Shown here: positions 1 to 14,225 of the stretch, one piece after another
How positions within the stretch are numbered: position 1 is the first letter of the stretch
How the letters are laid out: each line of letters starts with the position of its first letter
DNA from: Caenorhabditis elegans
Taxonomy: Eukaryota; Nematoda; Chromadorea; Rhabditida; Rhabditidae
Assembly (NCBI RefSeq): GCF_000002985.6
Contig: NC_003281.10
Coordinates: 7,254,001-7,318,000, forward strand
Length of the DNA: 64,000 nucleotides
Direction of reading: 5' to 3'
Notes under the pieces: model-generated
What the model was told of the DNA's origin: nothing
The model's input: only the letters and a program-made list of their open reading frames with translations
The model's database searches: none
Position numbers and translations under genes: made by a program

Positions 1-3000
1 AGGTGGAAAACTACATCTTGTAAGCTGGAGGCATCTTTAAACATGTGTCAATCCTTTTTTAGCCAAAAGTTCAAGGCTAAACATCTAGAAATGTATTTTT
101 CCAGACATCTATCAACTCGACCTCCTTACCAAATTCCAATTATCTTTCATTTTTCCTTTTTTTTCCTCATCCAATTATTCAAGGGGCTTACTAGTTAGTG
201 TGAAAGTGTGAAAAATGATGAAGGTCAATTTAATTTTTCAGTTAAAATTTCCCATAATTTTCAAATGTTTATTAATGAGAGGAAAGTTCAAAGATGGTCA
301 TTCCCTTTTGATCACATTTTGGACCCCGAGGCTATTTTTCCTTGTCTCGAGACTTTTCTTGTTTGCTCCCAGAACAAATTTCCGGAATAATCCATTAAAA
401 ACTCTTAAACAGTCTAGAAAAATTTTAGGGGAAAACATGTTGACCCGATTTATTTATTTTTATTGCTTACTAGTCAAGAAAAATCATTTTAAAGAAAGGT
501 TCAATGCATAAATGTTAAGAAGTGTGTGGCCATTCGGCTAATTCTTAGGCTTACAATTAGGTAGAGGTTCAGAATTAGGCTTAGCATCCCTTATCCTCAA
601 GCGTTTATTTTTTGAAGACAAAAGTGTAATAACGGCTTAATTTCCGATACAGCAGGCTTTTTTCTGATTACATAAAAACCATCTAGAAAGACTAATAGAA
701 AAACTAATCAGGAACGCTCGATTATATTTCCGTTCCGAAAATCAATTTGCTGTTAGAATATTTTAGGTGTACCTGATTGTAGTCAACAACCGTTCTTAAT
801 TTCGGAAGTTTTGAAAATAATGGTAGAGTGAATTTTAGAGTTCATCAAAAAGTTGTCACATCATTAATCATTTCTCATGCATATGTATGTTTATCCTAAT
901 GACTTCCAAATTGAATACGGATATTTTCGAAATACGTCACTTTTTGATCTTTTTAAAATGTAACGTAGTGCGCCCAAAATTATCTTCATTCGTCTTGCAA
1001 AATTTTGCTTACAATTAGAAGTTTTAAATTGAAAAATTAAAATGAATTGCCTGTGCAACCACAAACCGTAATGCATAAAGTTTTACGCGTAATTTTTGCA
1101 AAGTTGACAGGAAATCTGTTTGGTTCATTTGTTTTTTTAGAGGCATAATTGCATTTTGCAAAGATGTTACTACACAAACTAAATAAGATAACTAAAACTG
1201 TGTGTTTTAGAAAATTAAAAATCGATTGTCGCTTCCAGTTTACTAATATGAAATTAAAAATTTCGTGTAGTTTTTTTTTTTCAAAATAAAAATAGAATCA
1301 TGATCTATATTTATCTAGTAATTCTTCTCTCATTCAATTTTCTATACAAATGTCATTTTTAACTTTTCCTCCTACATTTCCCAACTCCTAAATATCTTCT
1401 CTTCCTATTTTTATCCGCCTCCTCACTGACCTCCCTATTTTTGGTGGGGTCCCAAAAGAAGCGTGGAAAAAACATAGGAGAAGCATTGCCTTGAGGCGTA
1501 TTTTTGAGCTTTTTGAATCTCTGTGTTGACAATCAGAAGTCATCATTGTCCCTTTCCATGTTTTTTGACTTCTCCGCCCTTTCAAAATTCAATTAAATGC
1601 GAGGGTGGATAAGAGATAGTTGAGAAAGTTCAAAGAGATGCCCCTCATTTTTTTTTTGAGATTTTTAGTATCCATCCAATGAACTTGTCTATCAAATTTC
1701 AAGTTGAATGAATTTGGAACTAGTTGATTTTTAAATTTAACTATAGTTAAACGTTAAGAAACAATTTTAATTTTTACTTTTATAGCTCAAAGAATAATGA
1801 GATTTTTATATATTTTCTGATCCTTTTTCCGATTTCAAATATTAATTATTGTTGCGACCGATATCGTGTGGGTGTTCAAATTCTCTAAAACCAAGCCGCA
1901 AGGTGCCGGTGCGGTTGTCAAACAAAAATTACTGTTGAAAATCGATTAACTTTCGTTAACAGATTTTTCTTCCATATGCAGAAATGCGGCTAAAATTGTA
2001 GACACTCTCATACTGTAGAGAACGAATTTCAGTTTTCTGTATCCAACTGATATCCAGATCATCCTTAAAATGAGATTCCTCAAGATTATCTTTAATAATC
2101 TTAAGTACTACATTATTTTTCATTTCTCTCAAAAAACTCTCTCACACAACAAATTTGTCCAGTATGTCCAATGTCCAACCACTTTTCCATTAATATTTCA
2201 ACATCTAGAGCTGCCAATTTATGAGATTTTGCTGTTTTTCCGCAAAAAAGTTAACTTTTCCAATTCTAGGTAACCGATTTCCGGAAAAAATTGGCATTTC
2301 CCAAGGAAATTGGATTATTTTTATGATTTAAAATAACTTTTTTGATTCTAAATTTGTTTGCTATTTGGCAGTTGGAAATATATATACATATTTGTACCCA
2401 TTTTCTCAAAAGTAGCTTTTGTGATAAAGTATTGATACTTGTCTTTCTTGAGTTTAGTCTTTTCAATTTATATTTACTTTAATAATGACTAACATTTCAA
2501 AAGGACGTTGTATGATTGAACTTTTTAGAAAGTCGCAAAATTTCAAACAGTTTATAAAGAGTTTGGAATTTCAAAAATTAGACTGGAGTCCTTGGTTCCT
2601 CTTAGTTTTTCAAAAGTGACCACTTTACGGAGTCTACGCAAAACATGGATTTTCTGAAAATAAAAATTCCAATTATAGATGTTTATATTATTTTGATTCT
2701 TATATACATTTGAACGTCACAAGTGAAAGCACTTCATTAGAAAAAAAAGAAGGGAAATCTAAAATTGAGCGTCACAAAAATTGAAATAATCCCCTTTTTC
2801 CACTTCTCATCTTCTACGTCGTCACTGACAAAACACACCTGTCGGTCTAAGAAAATTTAAATTCCAATGTAGTAGAATTGTAATACTGCATTTTTTCTGA
2901 AACTTCCATTTCGGCATTTTAGGACCTTTTTTTTTCATCTGTGTATATTAAAAACAATAAACCTATTCATAATAACGTTATCAATAACTTCAATAGCAAA

Positions 3001-5011
3001 ATTGTCAGATTTTAAAGTTAATTTATAATAATTTTTCAAATTCAAAACGTGTCCGGAAGATATCCCTTCCCAAAAACTGTAAATGTTAGTTCCACACAAA
3101 GTTCCATAGAATGTGCCCCGCAACCATTCAAAATTTTTTTTTCTTCAAGGAAAACATAGTTGATTCGAACTTTTAGAAAATTAGATTCCTCATTCAGCGT
3201 ATTCTTAAGGAGCGAGAAATTTTCAGAATTACTTTGTCTGAAAAACTCGATCGCCGTGAGAGTGCATTGGTCCTGTGATGTATGCACTTTGTTTCACAAT
3301 GTTGACTCAACTAGACTCAAGGTTTTGTCTGATCTTTTGATTTTTAACATTTTTTAGTGTTAAGCTTTTAAAATATTTTTTGCTGATTTTTTCGCGTCTA
3401 GAAAACATTTTCTGCCGAAGTATGTCAATTTACCGTAGAATTTTTGCAACTTTCTGACAACATTCTGATGTTAGTCTCTTAATGCTTTTCTGTAATTTTT
3501 TTGAAATATTTTCCGTAGAAAATTTCAAAAACTTCAATTAAATTTACTTCCAGAAAGTAAAATTATAATTTCTTCAGACTTCTAAGTTTTGAAATCCCTA
3601 AAATTATATGCAAACTTTCAGAAGTTGTACTCCGAAATTCAATAATTTCTGAGTTGAACAGCCTTCCGAAAAGTGTCAAAAAACAAGGAACATGGCGTGT
3701 CAAACTGCATTTTCCATAGACTTTGAAGAAAAATTCGTTCCTCGTTTTCTTTGTCTCGATAAAAAAGGGATTGCCCGATACTCATTCAATTCATGAGAAA
3801 TCCTCTCGCAAGTTTTTTGTTTTTTTTTTCAGAAATTCCGAATTTACAGACGCTGTTGACTGCCGTCTAATGATTTACGTCATTCGACAGGATTTTCATT
3901 TTTTGTGTCTCGTTTTCTATTCAGATTCATATAATACTCATTTATTATTCTTGTGTGCTTGCCACATGTTTCCGAAATTTTCAACGAAAAATTCATAAAG
4001 TTCCGCATTTCTTGACATATGTTCAAGGTGACGGCACTTTTCTGAAAATTTAATGCTAACAATTCCAAAATGTTGAAATTTTGTCTAATGTTGTTTTTTC
4101 AAGTTTTAAACAACACAACACACGACACCCAAAATTTCAAAAAAAATTTACTGATTCTTTTCTAGTACATACTTGATTATTTTTAGTTTTCTATTGAATT
4201 TATCGATTTTTTTAAACAGAATACGGTATCTTAAGTGAAATTGATGCCAAGTTTCCTTTTACTAAAACATTTTTACTTCCACTAAATCTCTAACTACTCA
4301 CTTTCATTCCACTTTCTGTGTGGGCTCAATGAGTTAACATTGCACATTTTGCGTATACTCTATTAGTTCAATTAGTTCGTTTCCATTTGCCACGTCATCA
4401 CCATTTTAATCCTCCCATCGGACTTTATTGGGAGGTTTCCAATTCCTTTGACACCCCACACAATCTCTCAATTTCAAAAAATAATTTTCAAAACTCCCCC
4501 GCGCTTCCATTTCCTTTTGGCATTTCATCAGTCTGATTTCTTTGCCAGTTTTTTGGCAAATGTTCTCACAAGTATCAAATTCAAAACGTCTCTTCCCTTT
4601 GCTTTCATTTTTTTGATTATTCCCAGCTGAAGAAGTCTTTACGATTTTTGGTTCAATTTTCAAGGACTCGATGAGTGTTACGAAACTTTACGTACTTTAC
4701 TTCTGTATAGGGATCGGCTGCTCAAAAAGGTTGCGCGGAATTTGTTGTGCCATGTTTTTGCTGCGGCGTGTTCACTTTCTAAATGTGACAACGTTGACAA
4801 TTAGTTGTTTTCTGATTTATCAGACTTCTTTCTGAAAATTGTTTTGAGTTTCTTAGAGTTTTGGTTCCTAAAGTTTTGGGCTAGAAATCGACTGAAAATG
4901 TAATAGCTCGAGCAACAGATATATATCTCATTTTTCGTAATCGATTTCCAATACTCCAATACCTTTCACCTTTTTAAAATCTTATAATTTTCAGAATAAT
5001 CCACAACAAAA
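1..5011. other. Intergenic or upstream region, no gene seen
   Basis: About 5 kb of AT-rich DNA in which every open frame is short, lacks a recognisable domain and does not join to others by good splice sites. T-rich tracts and scattered ATTTTCAG-like motifs are typical nematode background. The last part, roughly 4280-5000, is likely the promoter and outron of the globin-like gene that starts at 5012; an acceptor-like TTTTCAG ends at 4994. Part of the region could also be intron of a gene extending beyond the left edge. Confidence 0.5.
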
Positions 5012-8000
5012 ATGGGAAACGAAAACTCATCACTTGTAAAAATTCGAAGAGGAAGCAAAGAGCCAAATGTGATTATCGAATGTGTCGACTCGAAAAAGTA
5101 AGTTCTAGATTTCGTGATTTTTGATTTCAAATTGAAGAACAAAAAGAGATGAGGTCAAGTTTATTGAATTCCATTAAAGTCTAAACGATTTAGAGGTTCA
5201 GCGGGTTAAGAGCTCTTCACTTTTTTCTCTACCGAATATTTTTTGCACATGTTTAAGAAATGAGTTTCACAAAAAAATAAAATGAGTTCTCGTTCATTGA
5301 GAATACGTATATTTTTCATAATTTCCCAAATTGCACTACTTCGTAGTAAAAACCGTGTTTTTTTGACACGAATAAGCAACAATTTTGCCAGTTAGCAAAT
5401 TTTTTAGAAAGGCGATCTCAGCCTATATTAGCCTGACATAGTTGAGCATCGAAATGCAACTAGTTTAAAAAATTGGGTTTATCAGCCAAAAAACATGTTA
5501 TTGCAGGATTAAACTTGGGGTGCTATTTCTAAAATTATGCAGAAAATTCCAGAACTGCCAAATTTTTGGCAATCTATATGTTGACGAGATCCTTCCCTTT
5601 AAATTTTACCTTCACTTTAAATTTTACTGAAATTCTGAAAAACTCATGCTCACCAGTTGGCACCGCTAATATGAACTTCTGAAGAAACGTTCACACACTC
5701 TAATATATGTTTATTTCTTATGCACCAATCTTCTTTTTTCCAAGTTCAAACATTAAAATTGTATACATTTTCTGACTATTGAAATTGAAATTCTCTCATT
5801 TAATTGGGAATGTGCAAAAACTCACGTTTTCTTCGTCTTCTGAAAATAATTTGCTTGCGAATATTTTTCTTCACAAATCCGACGCTTCACTTTTTGAAAA
5901 TCTTATGGAGCTGGTGTTCCAAAAGTGAGAAATATAGAAATTGAATTTGTATTCTTTGTACTTTTTTGTCAAACTGGGAAGATACACAAATAAGGATATC
6001 TAATATAATCATTTTCCAACTTCCGTGTGTATTTGATATATGCAAATTGGGTTTCCCCTATTTGTTTTCCTAGATCAGTTTAGATCAATTTATATAATAT
6101 GACTGAAAATTATCTATTTTTAGAGCAAAATTAAATTTATTAGTTATAAAACTACTTAACTCCCCTAACTTTCTGAAAATTTTTTTGGAAAAGATAGGGA
6201 TTTCAAATGTTGTGTCTTTTCATGAAAATACCAAATTACTGATAAAACCTGAAACATCACATCATAAGTCAAGCGGAAATCCAAAAGGTTTTCAACTGGA
6301 AACTATTGACGTCTTATTTGTTGAAATATTATATTTCCTCTGTGGTATATCAACTACTTCTGATCACATATCAACGTCAGTTTATGACAAAAAATGTTGA
6401 GAAGAAGAAGCCATTTTCAATTATTTGCAAAGTGGACAAGATTTCTCACTTTGTCATTGATTATTTTCAGTTATAGCCACTTAGTTTCAACTTTATTTTT
6501 GAATTTTGCGATTTGGAAAATCATCATTTTCTAGAAATTCAGATATTCTATCGATAGCAATGATTGTTTTATAAAAGTTGATTATCCGCCTAGAGATCGA
6601 ATTATCAGGTCGTCCCATAAGTTTTTGTACTTTTTTAAAACTTTTTGAACAAGTTCTAAACTGACAGAACAAAATCGAATCTTTTATAAATGCGCATGTA
6701 TAGTATGTACTACTTGTCAAAATTTTTATGCGTTATTTCAATATCCTCCTGATAACAATCACGGAAACCAGAGCCACAAATAGCGACATACCCAAATAAT
6801 GGGAGGTGTTTTCCTTCGTCCTGCTATTCACAGGGAATTTATCAATGAACATGAAAACATAGTATTAGTAAAGATAATGATTCAAAATACATGTTCAGTA
6901 TGGTTAAAATTATCATTAGCACTTATTAGCCGTTTTGGACGTGGACTATTTGGCTCATGTTTATCAAGCACTGAGTGAACATCTTCATGGAATAATTTCT
7001 CACTAAAAGTGATGGGATTATTTTGATTGTTGTTTCTAATTTTATATAACAATACTTGCATAGTACAAATACAAACTTCGTTTTACTTGCTGATTTCTCA
7101 ATCATAAATTAGAAGCCCAACACTATAAATGTCGGGTATCACATGAGGTTGGCCATGTAGATTGTTTGAACGAAGAGGCCACCAGTAAAGTTTGTTAATT
7201 TATTTATGATACATATATCCACTTCTAAATAACACTAGACTTAATTATCTATCTTTCATTCCGAGGACTAAATGGACCAATATATGCTTCAATCACTCCT
7301 ATAGGCAATTGTTAAAAGTACAAAATAGTGTGGTTACAATGTTCTCAATTATAACATCTCCCCATGACTGAAAAAATTAAATTTTTTTAAAATTTTGACT
7401 GCACATGATGTGCACTTATCGTAAACATACACGATGCACCCGTTCCATTCCCAGCGGCTTCACAGGAATCAAAAACTCGGGCGCCATATTTAATTGGCCT
7501 CAACAATTGTGTTTAGCTACAGTAGTTTTTCCGGAATAGTTATACTAAATTTAAAATTATTTAAAACAAGAGTGTGGAAGCATCTACTTGACAGTATATA
7601 TTAACCATTACTTTAAGCTCTGGGTGGTGTAGAACAAACTCCAGAAGGAATGGTGTAAAAAGCTGATTCTATAGTTACTCGTTTTTCTAAACAACCGCGG
7701 GGGCCTGGGATGCCAGAGTTATGTTGCAATAAGGTGACAAGTTGGTGACATGCTACCACTAATATAAAATCTTAGAATTGTCCGAAAAAGTTTTGGGAAT
7801 AATTCGAAAAAAAGTACAAAAACTTATGGGACGACCTGATACTTTATTACGACTTAAGTTGACACGATAGAAAAACAGCAGACTTCTATTGAAAAATTTT
7901 ATATTTTTATGCCTGAAAATATAGATATTTACTTCTAAAATAACACTGGAAATATGCTTAATTTGTTAGTTAAGTCCAGTTAGTTAAAAAATTACCCAAT

Positions 8001-11000
8001 CTTTTTGTAGTTATGAATTTGGAGCTTAAAATCTGAACCGGCCCAGAAAACTAAACTTTTTAACTTTTCTCGATTTTTTCCAGACAAGTGCGTCATTGTC
8101 TGAATATTTTTCACTTTTCACTTCCACTTTAACTTCCACCACCCTCAACTCAAAATCCTTCGATTGTTTTGCTCTTTTCTTACCCATTTCTCCTGGGGGC
8201 GCCGTTCACATGGTCTCGGATCTCTCAATCATCCCTCAGGCGTCTGAACAAACCACTTTTTTTGCGGAGAAATGACGACAAAAAACAGATAGAAAGAAAA
8301 ACTGATGAATATTTTCGTGGTTCAGAACATAGAACAATTTTATTGTGCTTTTGATCAGAATTTTGATTATGAGTGGTCTATGTTTTAAAGTTGTTCAAAT
8401 GTCACAAATTTTGTATGTCCCTGTGATTTCAAGGATGTCTGATTGTGAGCAATGAAACTCTCCTGTAGTGTATGGTTACTGTTAGGATATTATGTTGCAG
8501 CCAGGCGTTGAAGATGTTGCAGTAGGCGCAAATCACCCTGTTTTTAGATTTGAATTACAATTCGGTGCATGTGTTTAAAGTCACCAATAGTCCCAATTCC
8601 AAGAACTTCCCAGAAATAGGATATGTTTTCCCTGTTTTGCAGAGCTCGCGGCGGTTTCTAGTGTCTCATTTTCAGGAGATTTTCGAGTTGAATGCGGAAT
8701 TTGGTCTAGAAGAAACGGGTGGGAGCCACATACACACACAAATTCAATTTCTGTTCATGCCCATGTCCAAGAGAATAAAAAAAGAAGATAAAGAGACAAA
8801 AACGGGCGGTACTTTTTCTGCTGCTGCTATTCCTGCCTGCAGCTTCTCTCTCCCATTCTGATTCTTTTCTATTCAATTGAATCCCACTGATTTTTGCGCT
8901 CACTTGACAGGATTCTTGTATTTGGGTTCGCGGATACACCCACACTTGGACTTTTTCTTGTTTTTCGCATTTCTCTATGCACTGCCCTCACTAGTACAAG
9001 TACAAGAAGTAACTTTCAGTCTCATTTTGTTTTTCAGATTTGTAGCAATTTGTCAATTTTAGGATCCTCGAGTTGTGTTCCGAAAAAATATTCGAAATTT
9101 CGTCATTCCTCGAATAGTTCAGAACATTTTTCAAGCATTGTTTTGTACTAGCGGGAGCATAGGGTATTAAGCATCTACAAGGACACATGTCATCACAATT
9201 TTGCTAGATGTGGTATATTATCTGTAATCTACATTACCATCTATGAGACTTCAACCTAGATTTTCAACGATTATATTTTACAAGAGCATTTATTCCGAAC
9301 TCTGATCATCTTGACTAATATGTAGTAAGATTTTGTGTGGTTCTTTTTTTGCTTAAAAACGACTGGGTGGAGCAGACGGCAATTAATTGCTTCATTCATT
9401 TATCAATGGACCCAAAATGGAACATTGAAGTGCCTGGAAATTCAGAGACCACTTTGAAATAAACCGATTGAATCATCAAGTTGACCGCTAGCTGGTTAAA
9501 TTGATTAGGAAAGCAGGCACGAAAACATGAATACGCCTACGATTTTTCGTAACAGAGTTCCGAAGTAAACAGAATTTAGATCTGAAATATTAGCTCAGAA
9601 AATATATTCTATATTTTGGTATCAACCTGACTGGAAACTTCCTCTAAGAAACTTTTGTGCATCGACATTTTTCAATTTTAACAGTTAGCTGTTTCTTTAA
9701 AATTCGAATATATTTTTACGGCGTATGATATAAAAAGCTGCCGGTAGGATGCACAGAAAGCGAGTGAAGAGGCGCACCTGCCAGCGTGGAATGTCTATTT
9801 AGATCATTATCCTTTCATAGACATACCAGATTCGCAGCGGGACCCATCACAATGTTAAGCTTCCGGGTTTGGATTTCCTTCATTTGAAAACTTCTATTTT
9901 CCACGAAGTTCCTTTTTTTACAAAACTTGTGTTTCCATTCTGTTTTCTCTTATTCTTTTTTCCGAACTAATGAATCGTGGAGCTACTTCAATTAAGCTGA
10001 TTAGCAATGACTGAAACCCCTTTCCATCTTTCTCTCTTCTCCATCCAGCCGCCTTCAAATTTTTAATCCGACAAATGTGCTCTTGGTACGTATTTGCAGG
10101 TTATAAAAAATAAATAATTCAAATCCATTTTCCCATTGAACTCTATAAATACAGCTGACGGATGAGCTCATTTATAATCAATGTTTTCTTTTTACAGAGA
10201 CCATCTGAGCACTCCGGTGTATCGAAAGAAATCAAGGAGAAGTGTGAGTCAATCGAGACCAACTTCTATTATTGAACCACCAAAACGAAGTATCGTACCT
10301 CCGATTCCTGCACTTATTAAAGGGCAATTGTCTGGAGACGATTCAATTAGTATTGGATCCAGGAAAAGTTCTGGTGAGTGGATCTTTTTTTTTAAATTAA
10401 CTTGCACTAAAATTGACTGTTTTGCAAAATCTAATAGAAAATCTAATGCACTATCTAATAGATTATGATTTTGCTGGCAATTGCCGTCTTTAGTTTGGTA
10501 CTATTCCTGTCAATTGACTTCGATCTATTTTTTTCATTTCATTTTAATTATTTTGAGTTTTCTGATCACTCATTCACTTTCTCACGGTTGGTTATTGTAA
10601 ATCCGGGCGGCTCGGAACTTTAGTAAAAACAACTGAAAGAGTCTTGATCTTTGATGAGAGATTTTTGACTTTCAAAATGAGTTCTTTGGGACAAGTTCCC
10701 TAGAACTCTTTCAATGTTTAACTTTGGTAGGTCAAATTTTCAATTCCAAAACTGATTTAAAAAGTGTGAAATAGATCCAAATATCTTTCAAAAATCATTA
10801 GATACGTCTCATTCTTATCTTTCTAAACCAACTTTTTTCGTTGGCAATTTTAGGAACATTGCCTCTTGAACCTGCAAAATTGTTATTTATATCTCATCCG
10901 TTCTGAATCATCGACTCAATTTGAGTTTTTCATTCTCCGGAAACCTCAAAAATGACTTTATTTTTCCGTTTTATTACCAAAAAACAAGTAGCTCCAAATT

Positions 11001-14000
11001 GCTTCTCAGTGACTGACTCTACCCGGAAAAGGAGAGGGAAACCCGCAAAAAACGTCTGGAGAATATAAAAAGAAGCTTGAGGAAATATACTTCTTTCTTT
11101 ATTTCTTTTCAATACATCTCTATCTTCAATGCCATTTCAATAGTAATAACCTTCTCCTCCTTCATCTTTTTCTACCACTACCACCCCCACATGCTGCTCT
11201 CTCTCTGTTTTTTTTATATTTTATTTTATAATATTTGTGGTGCCTCTCATTCATCTCATCATCATCATCATCATTCCCATCAACATCTTTATATGAGCAC
11301 ACTCAATTTCTCATTTTCAGTTTCCAATTTCCGACTATCAAGCGACGGTTCCGGTGATTCATTGTTAAGTCCATTGACTGCTTCATCTAACGATCGACGC
11401 AGAAGTCGAAGTTTGTGTTCTGCCCAAATGAAGGACGACGCACAGGTAAGGCTCTTTGATGCTTAATGTGAAGTACGGTCATTCAAGATTTTATTTTAAC
11501 TTAACCTAAATAGTCTGAAGTTCAGAAATAACAACAAAACATTACTTTGAAAATTTGGAGAAAATTAGCAATTCGCTCGGCCAAATTTTAAACCAATCAG
11601 TATTCGGAGTTCAAAGATGTTGGATTTGGTTCGGAAAACCCCAATTTTAAAAATGTCTAATATTTCTATTCGAACTTCTTCCAAAACACTTTTGATCCAA
11701 ACAACGATTTCGAGCTTCGCACGTCAGTCTGATGATAGGCTCAAGAGTTGAAGGAGAAAATTGCCGATTTGTAGTTCAACCATCATTTTTTGATTTGCAC
11801 AATTTAGGGATTTAGGGAAAGATTAAAAAGTTTCTGTAATCAAATTCTCCTGAATTCTGAGAACCTTCACAAGAACCCAAAAAGTTGTTCCTTGTTTAAC
11901 CGAGGGCACCTTCCATTGTCAGAATACAATTTGTTCTCCTCTTCTCTTTGCAATTTAATGGAAAAAAAGGAAAATGGAAATCTTGAAATCAAAATCCCAG
12001 GAGACCATCATGTTCTTCTCTTTCTACTTTCTTCAAGATGTGCTAACCTTATTATTCTCATTATCCTAAAATAGACAGAAAAGAGTGAGAGAATAAGAGA
12101 TAAAAAACAGTCAGACATTCTATTCCATCCTCCTCCCCCATAGATCATCCTCAATCCAAGATTACAAGGCAAATATATTTCGTTTTGATCATTTTTCATA
12201 TTTGTTGAGCTTCATCTTTGTTGATCTTCAGCTTCAAAGTTCTTAATTTGTTCCCTCCACTGTTTCATGTCTTTCGGGCCATCAGACTCCGGAAATTCGG
12301 TTTCAAAGAAAACGAAAAATCGGCGCAGACATATTTCTATTATTCGCGCGATATTCTTTGTATTCAAAGTTAAAAAGGTTCGAGTTTTTGAATTTTCAAA
12401 AAAGCTTAAAAGTCACAAAGGTCGAGCACAGTGCACTATCATTAGTTTCGCATATATAGAAAATACATCATTTTTGTATTATGAGAGTATATGAAAACAT
12501 GCATTCCATGTCGATGATGCGATTAACTGAACAATTTTCAGGCGGTAGCTGCACAACAAAACAAAGATGATAAAACTGGAGGAAGTGGTGGAAGGAAGGC
12601 AAGTAGTGGATTGGTACCATCACTTAATAGACTACGAATTCAACAATGTTTTAAAGCAGCAAAGTGAGTTGAATCTTTATTTTCAGAATTTTTGAATGTG
12701 TCAATAGACTTTGCCAAGTTTGATTCTATACTACACCCACATCATAAACTATTCACATATTTCATTGGTATTTTAACTGTAAGAGTAACTAAATCAAACA
12801 CGCTGGCTACATTACCAGTGGACGTTTCTATAGTGTAGTCGTTACAACTTATAAATATACTTAATGTTCCATAAGTCTTATGTTGGTATTTTATATTCTG
12901 AGATCCGAATTCTGTTCATTTCCAGACCATCAATCGGTGATGCAATAATGAAAAGAGCGGCAGCGTCGCGAGCGGAAATGAGAACAATGTTATCGAAAAT
13001 GAATGAGAAACAAATCGAATGTCTGGGCAAACAAATGTTCGAATTGATTACTGATGCTGTCGAAAATGCTGATAAGTCCGAGAAGGTAAGGGCTTTTTTT
13101 CGACGAGAAGATGAATATTACAAATGAATATTGGAAAGTTCAATAAAATTTTAAACATTGTCTTTTTAGCCATCAGTTGAACGTTTTCTATGAATTCTAA
13201 TCTTCATTCACTTTGTATTTGATATTCTTCGGATTTCAAATCCATACCTAAAGCTATTTTACTGAAAATGACTTATTTGTCAAGTACGATGTGAATTTAA
13301 TTCCATGTAAAGAATATATTGACGTAAATCAAGAATGTAGATAATCTATAATCTTGATTTTGAATCAAATCCATTAAACTTTTATATCAAAATATACCAA
13401 TGACATTTATATCTAAGTTTGGAAACTTTATTTGGAAAAGTTAGGGAAAATACTTTATCCACAAATCCACTTTTACAGTTCAAAATACAATGAACGGTGA
13501 CTGGTGCGATTTTATAGGTTTCCTTTCGTGGTATTTCTGAACTTTTGATTATTTTTTGGTAATTAAAGCATGTCCACAACTCACGCTACTCCACCTCTAA
13601 TGTCAAAATGTATCTTTTCTTCACCAAAAAGTATATATTCCAGGTTCTCACACACGCCCGACAACTCGGTGGAACATATGCATCTTTATGTCCTTTGGGC
13701 TTCCGACCTGATCTCTTCGCCCCTCTTGCTGATGCAGCAATTGCAGAATGTGTCAAACTTGATGGAGTTCATAAAAGATGTGAAACATTGTCTGCATGGA
13801 GCCAACTATTCTCTGCTTTGTTCACTGGTGTACGAGATGGTTATTATCAAAGAGTACGGCATCAGAGAAGAACTTCGTTACCGCAGAATACTATCACGAA
13901 ACAGGTAAAAATTTGCTAACTTTTTTTGATAACTCTTGATTTCGGGAAAAGGTGAAAAAAAATCAATTCAAAGTTGCGCGTGGAATGTGATGCAGCAATT

Positions 14001-14225
14001 GTTGAGAGAAGTTTGCAAAAACCGTACAAATGCGGCACATTCTACGCGCAAATTTTATATTTTTACAAAACCTTTTTAATGGAAAACAAGAATAATTGAA
14101 ACTGAAGTATATACCTAATAGGAAGTAACATGCCGGCATTATTTTTGATAAATTCTTAAAATTTCATAAATTTTCAGCTTTCCGTCGACTTTTCGAAAAC
14201 ATCCGACACGAGCTTCGTCCGATAA
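5012..14225 (+). CDS. Globin-like protein, probable N-myristoylation
   Basis: Seven exons join in frame: 5012-5097, 10198-10373, 11321-11445, 12542-12663, 12926-13085, 13644-13904 and 14178-14225, giving 325 residues. The start MGNENS fits an N-myristoylation signal (Gly2, Ser6), so membrane attachment is likely. Residues about 30-170 are Ser/Arg/Pro-rich and probably disordered, with SRRS and RRRSRS patches that kinases could use. Residues about 171-300 are helical and resemble a globin fold: a PSIGDAI helix, an LGGTYASL segment where the F helix would be, GFRPDLF, then a WSQLFSALFTGVRDGYY end like globin helix H. In my alignment the proximal His position is Tyr and the distal one Leu, so haem binding is doubtful. 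The gene model is solid; the globin assignment is tentative. The first intron is 5.1 kb and may hold regulatory sites. Confidence 0.75.
5098..10197 (+). other. 5.1-kb first intron of the globin-like gene
   Basis: The intron runs from GTAAGT at 5098 to TTTTTACAG at 10197. It contains the mariner-like element at 6605-7839. I see no further exon that joins in frame. Open frames near 8550-9150 are not supported by splice sites or a domain. Long first introns in worms often hold enhancers, but no specific site can be named here. Confidence 0.7.
6605..7839. mobile_element. Mariner-like non-autonomous element
   Basis: Both ends carry a perfect inverted repeat of about 32 bp that begins TCAGGTCGTCCCATAAGTTT. 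The element is flanked by TA on each side (6603-6604 and 7840-7841), the target duplication expected of Tc1/mariner transposons, and the AGGTCGTCCCATAAGTTT core resembles mariner terminal repeats. No transposase frame survives in the 1,235 bp, and I see no conserved D,D motifs, so it is a deletion derivative mobilised in trans or a fossil. It sits in the long first intron of the globin-like gene. Confidence 0.8.
11262..11283. repeat. CAT/ATC trinucleotide repeat
   Basis: A short run of ATC/CAT units lies in the intron just upstream of the third exon of the globin-like gene. It reads as a His-rich stretch in one frame, but it precedes the TTTTCAG acceptor at 11320 and is not coding in the chosen model. 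Confidence 0.7.

Noticed and set aside
11077..11466. 129-codon frame with a His run
   Set aside because: Only the part from 11321 to 11445 is an exon of the globin-like gene. The His run is intronic CAT repeat.
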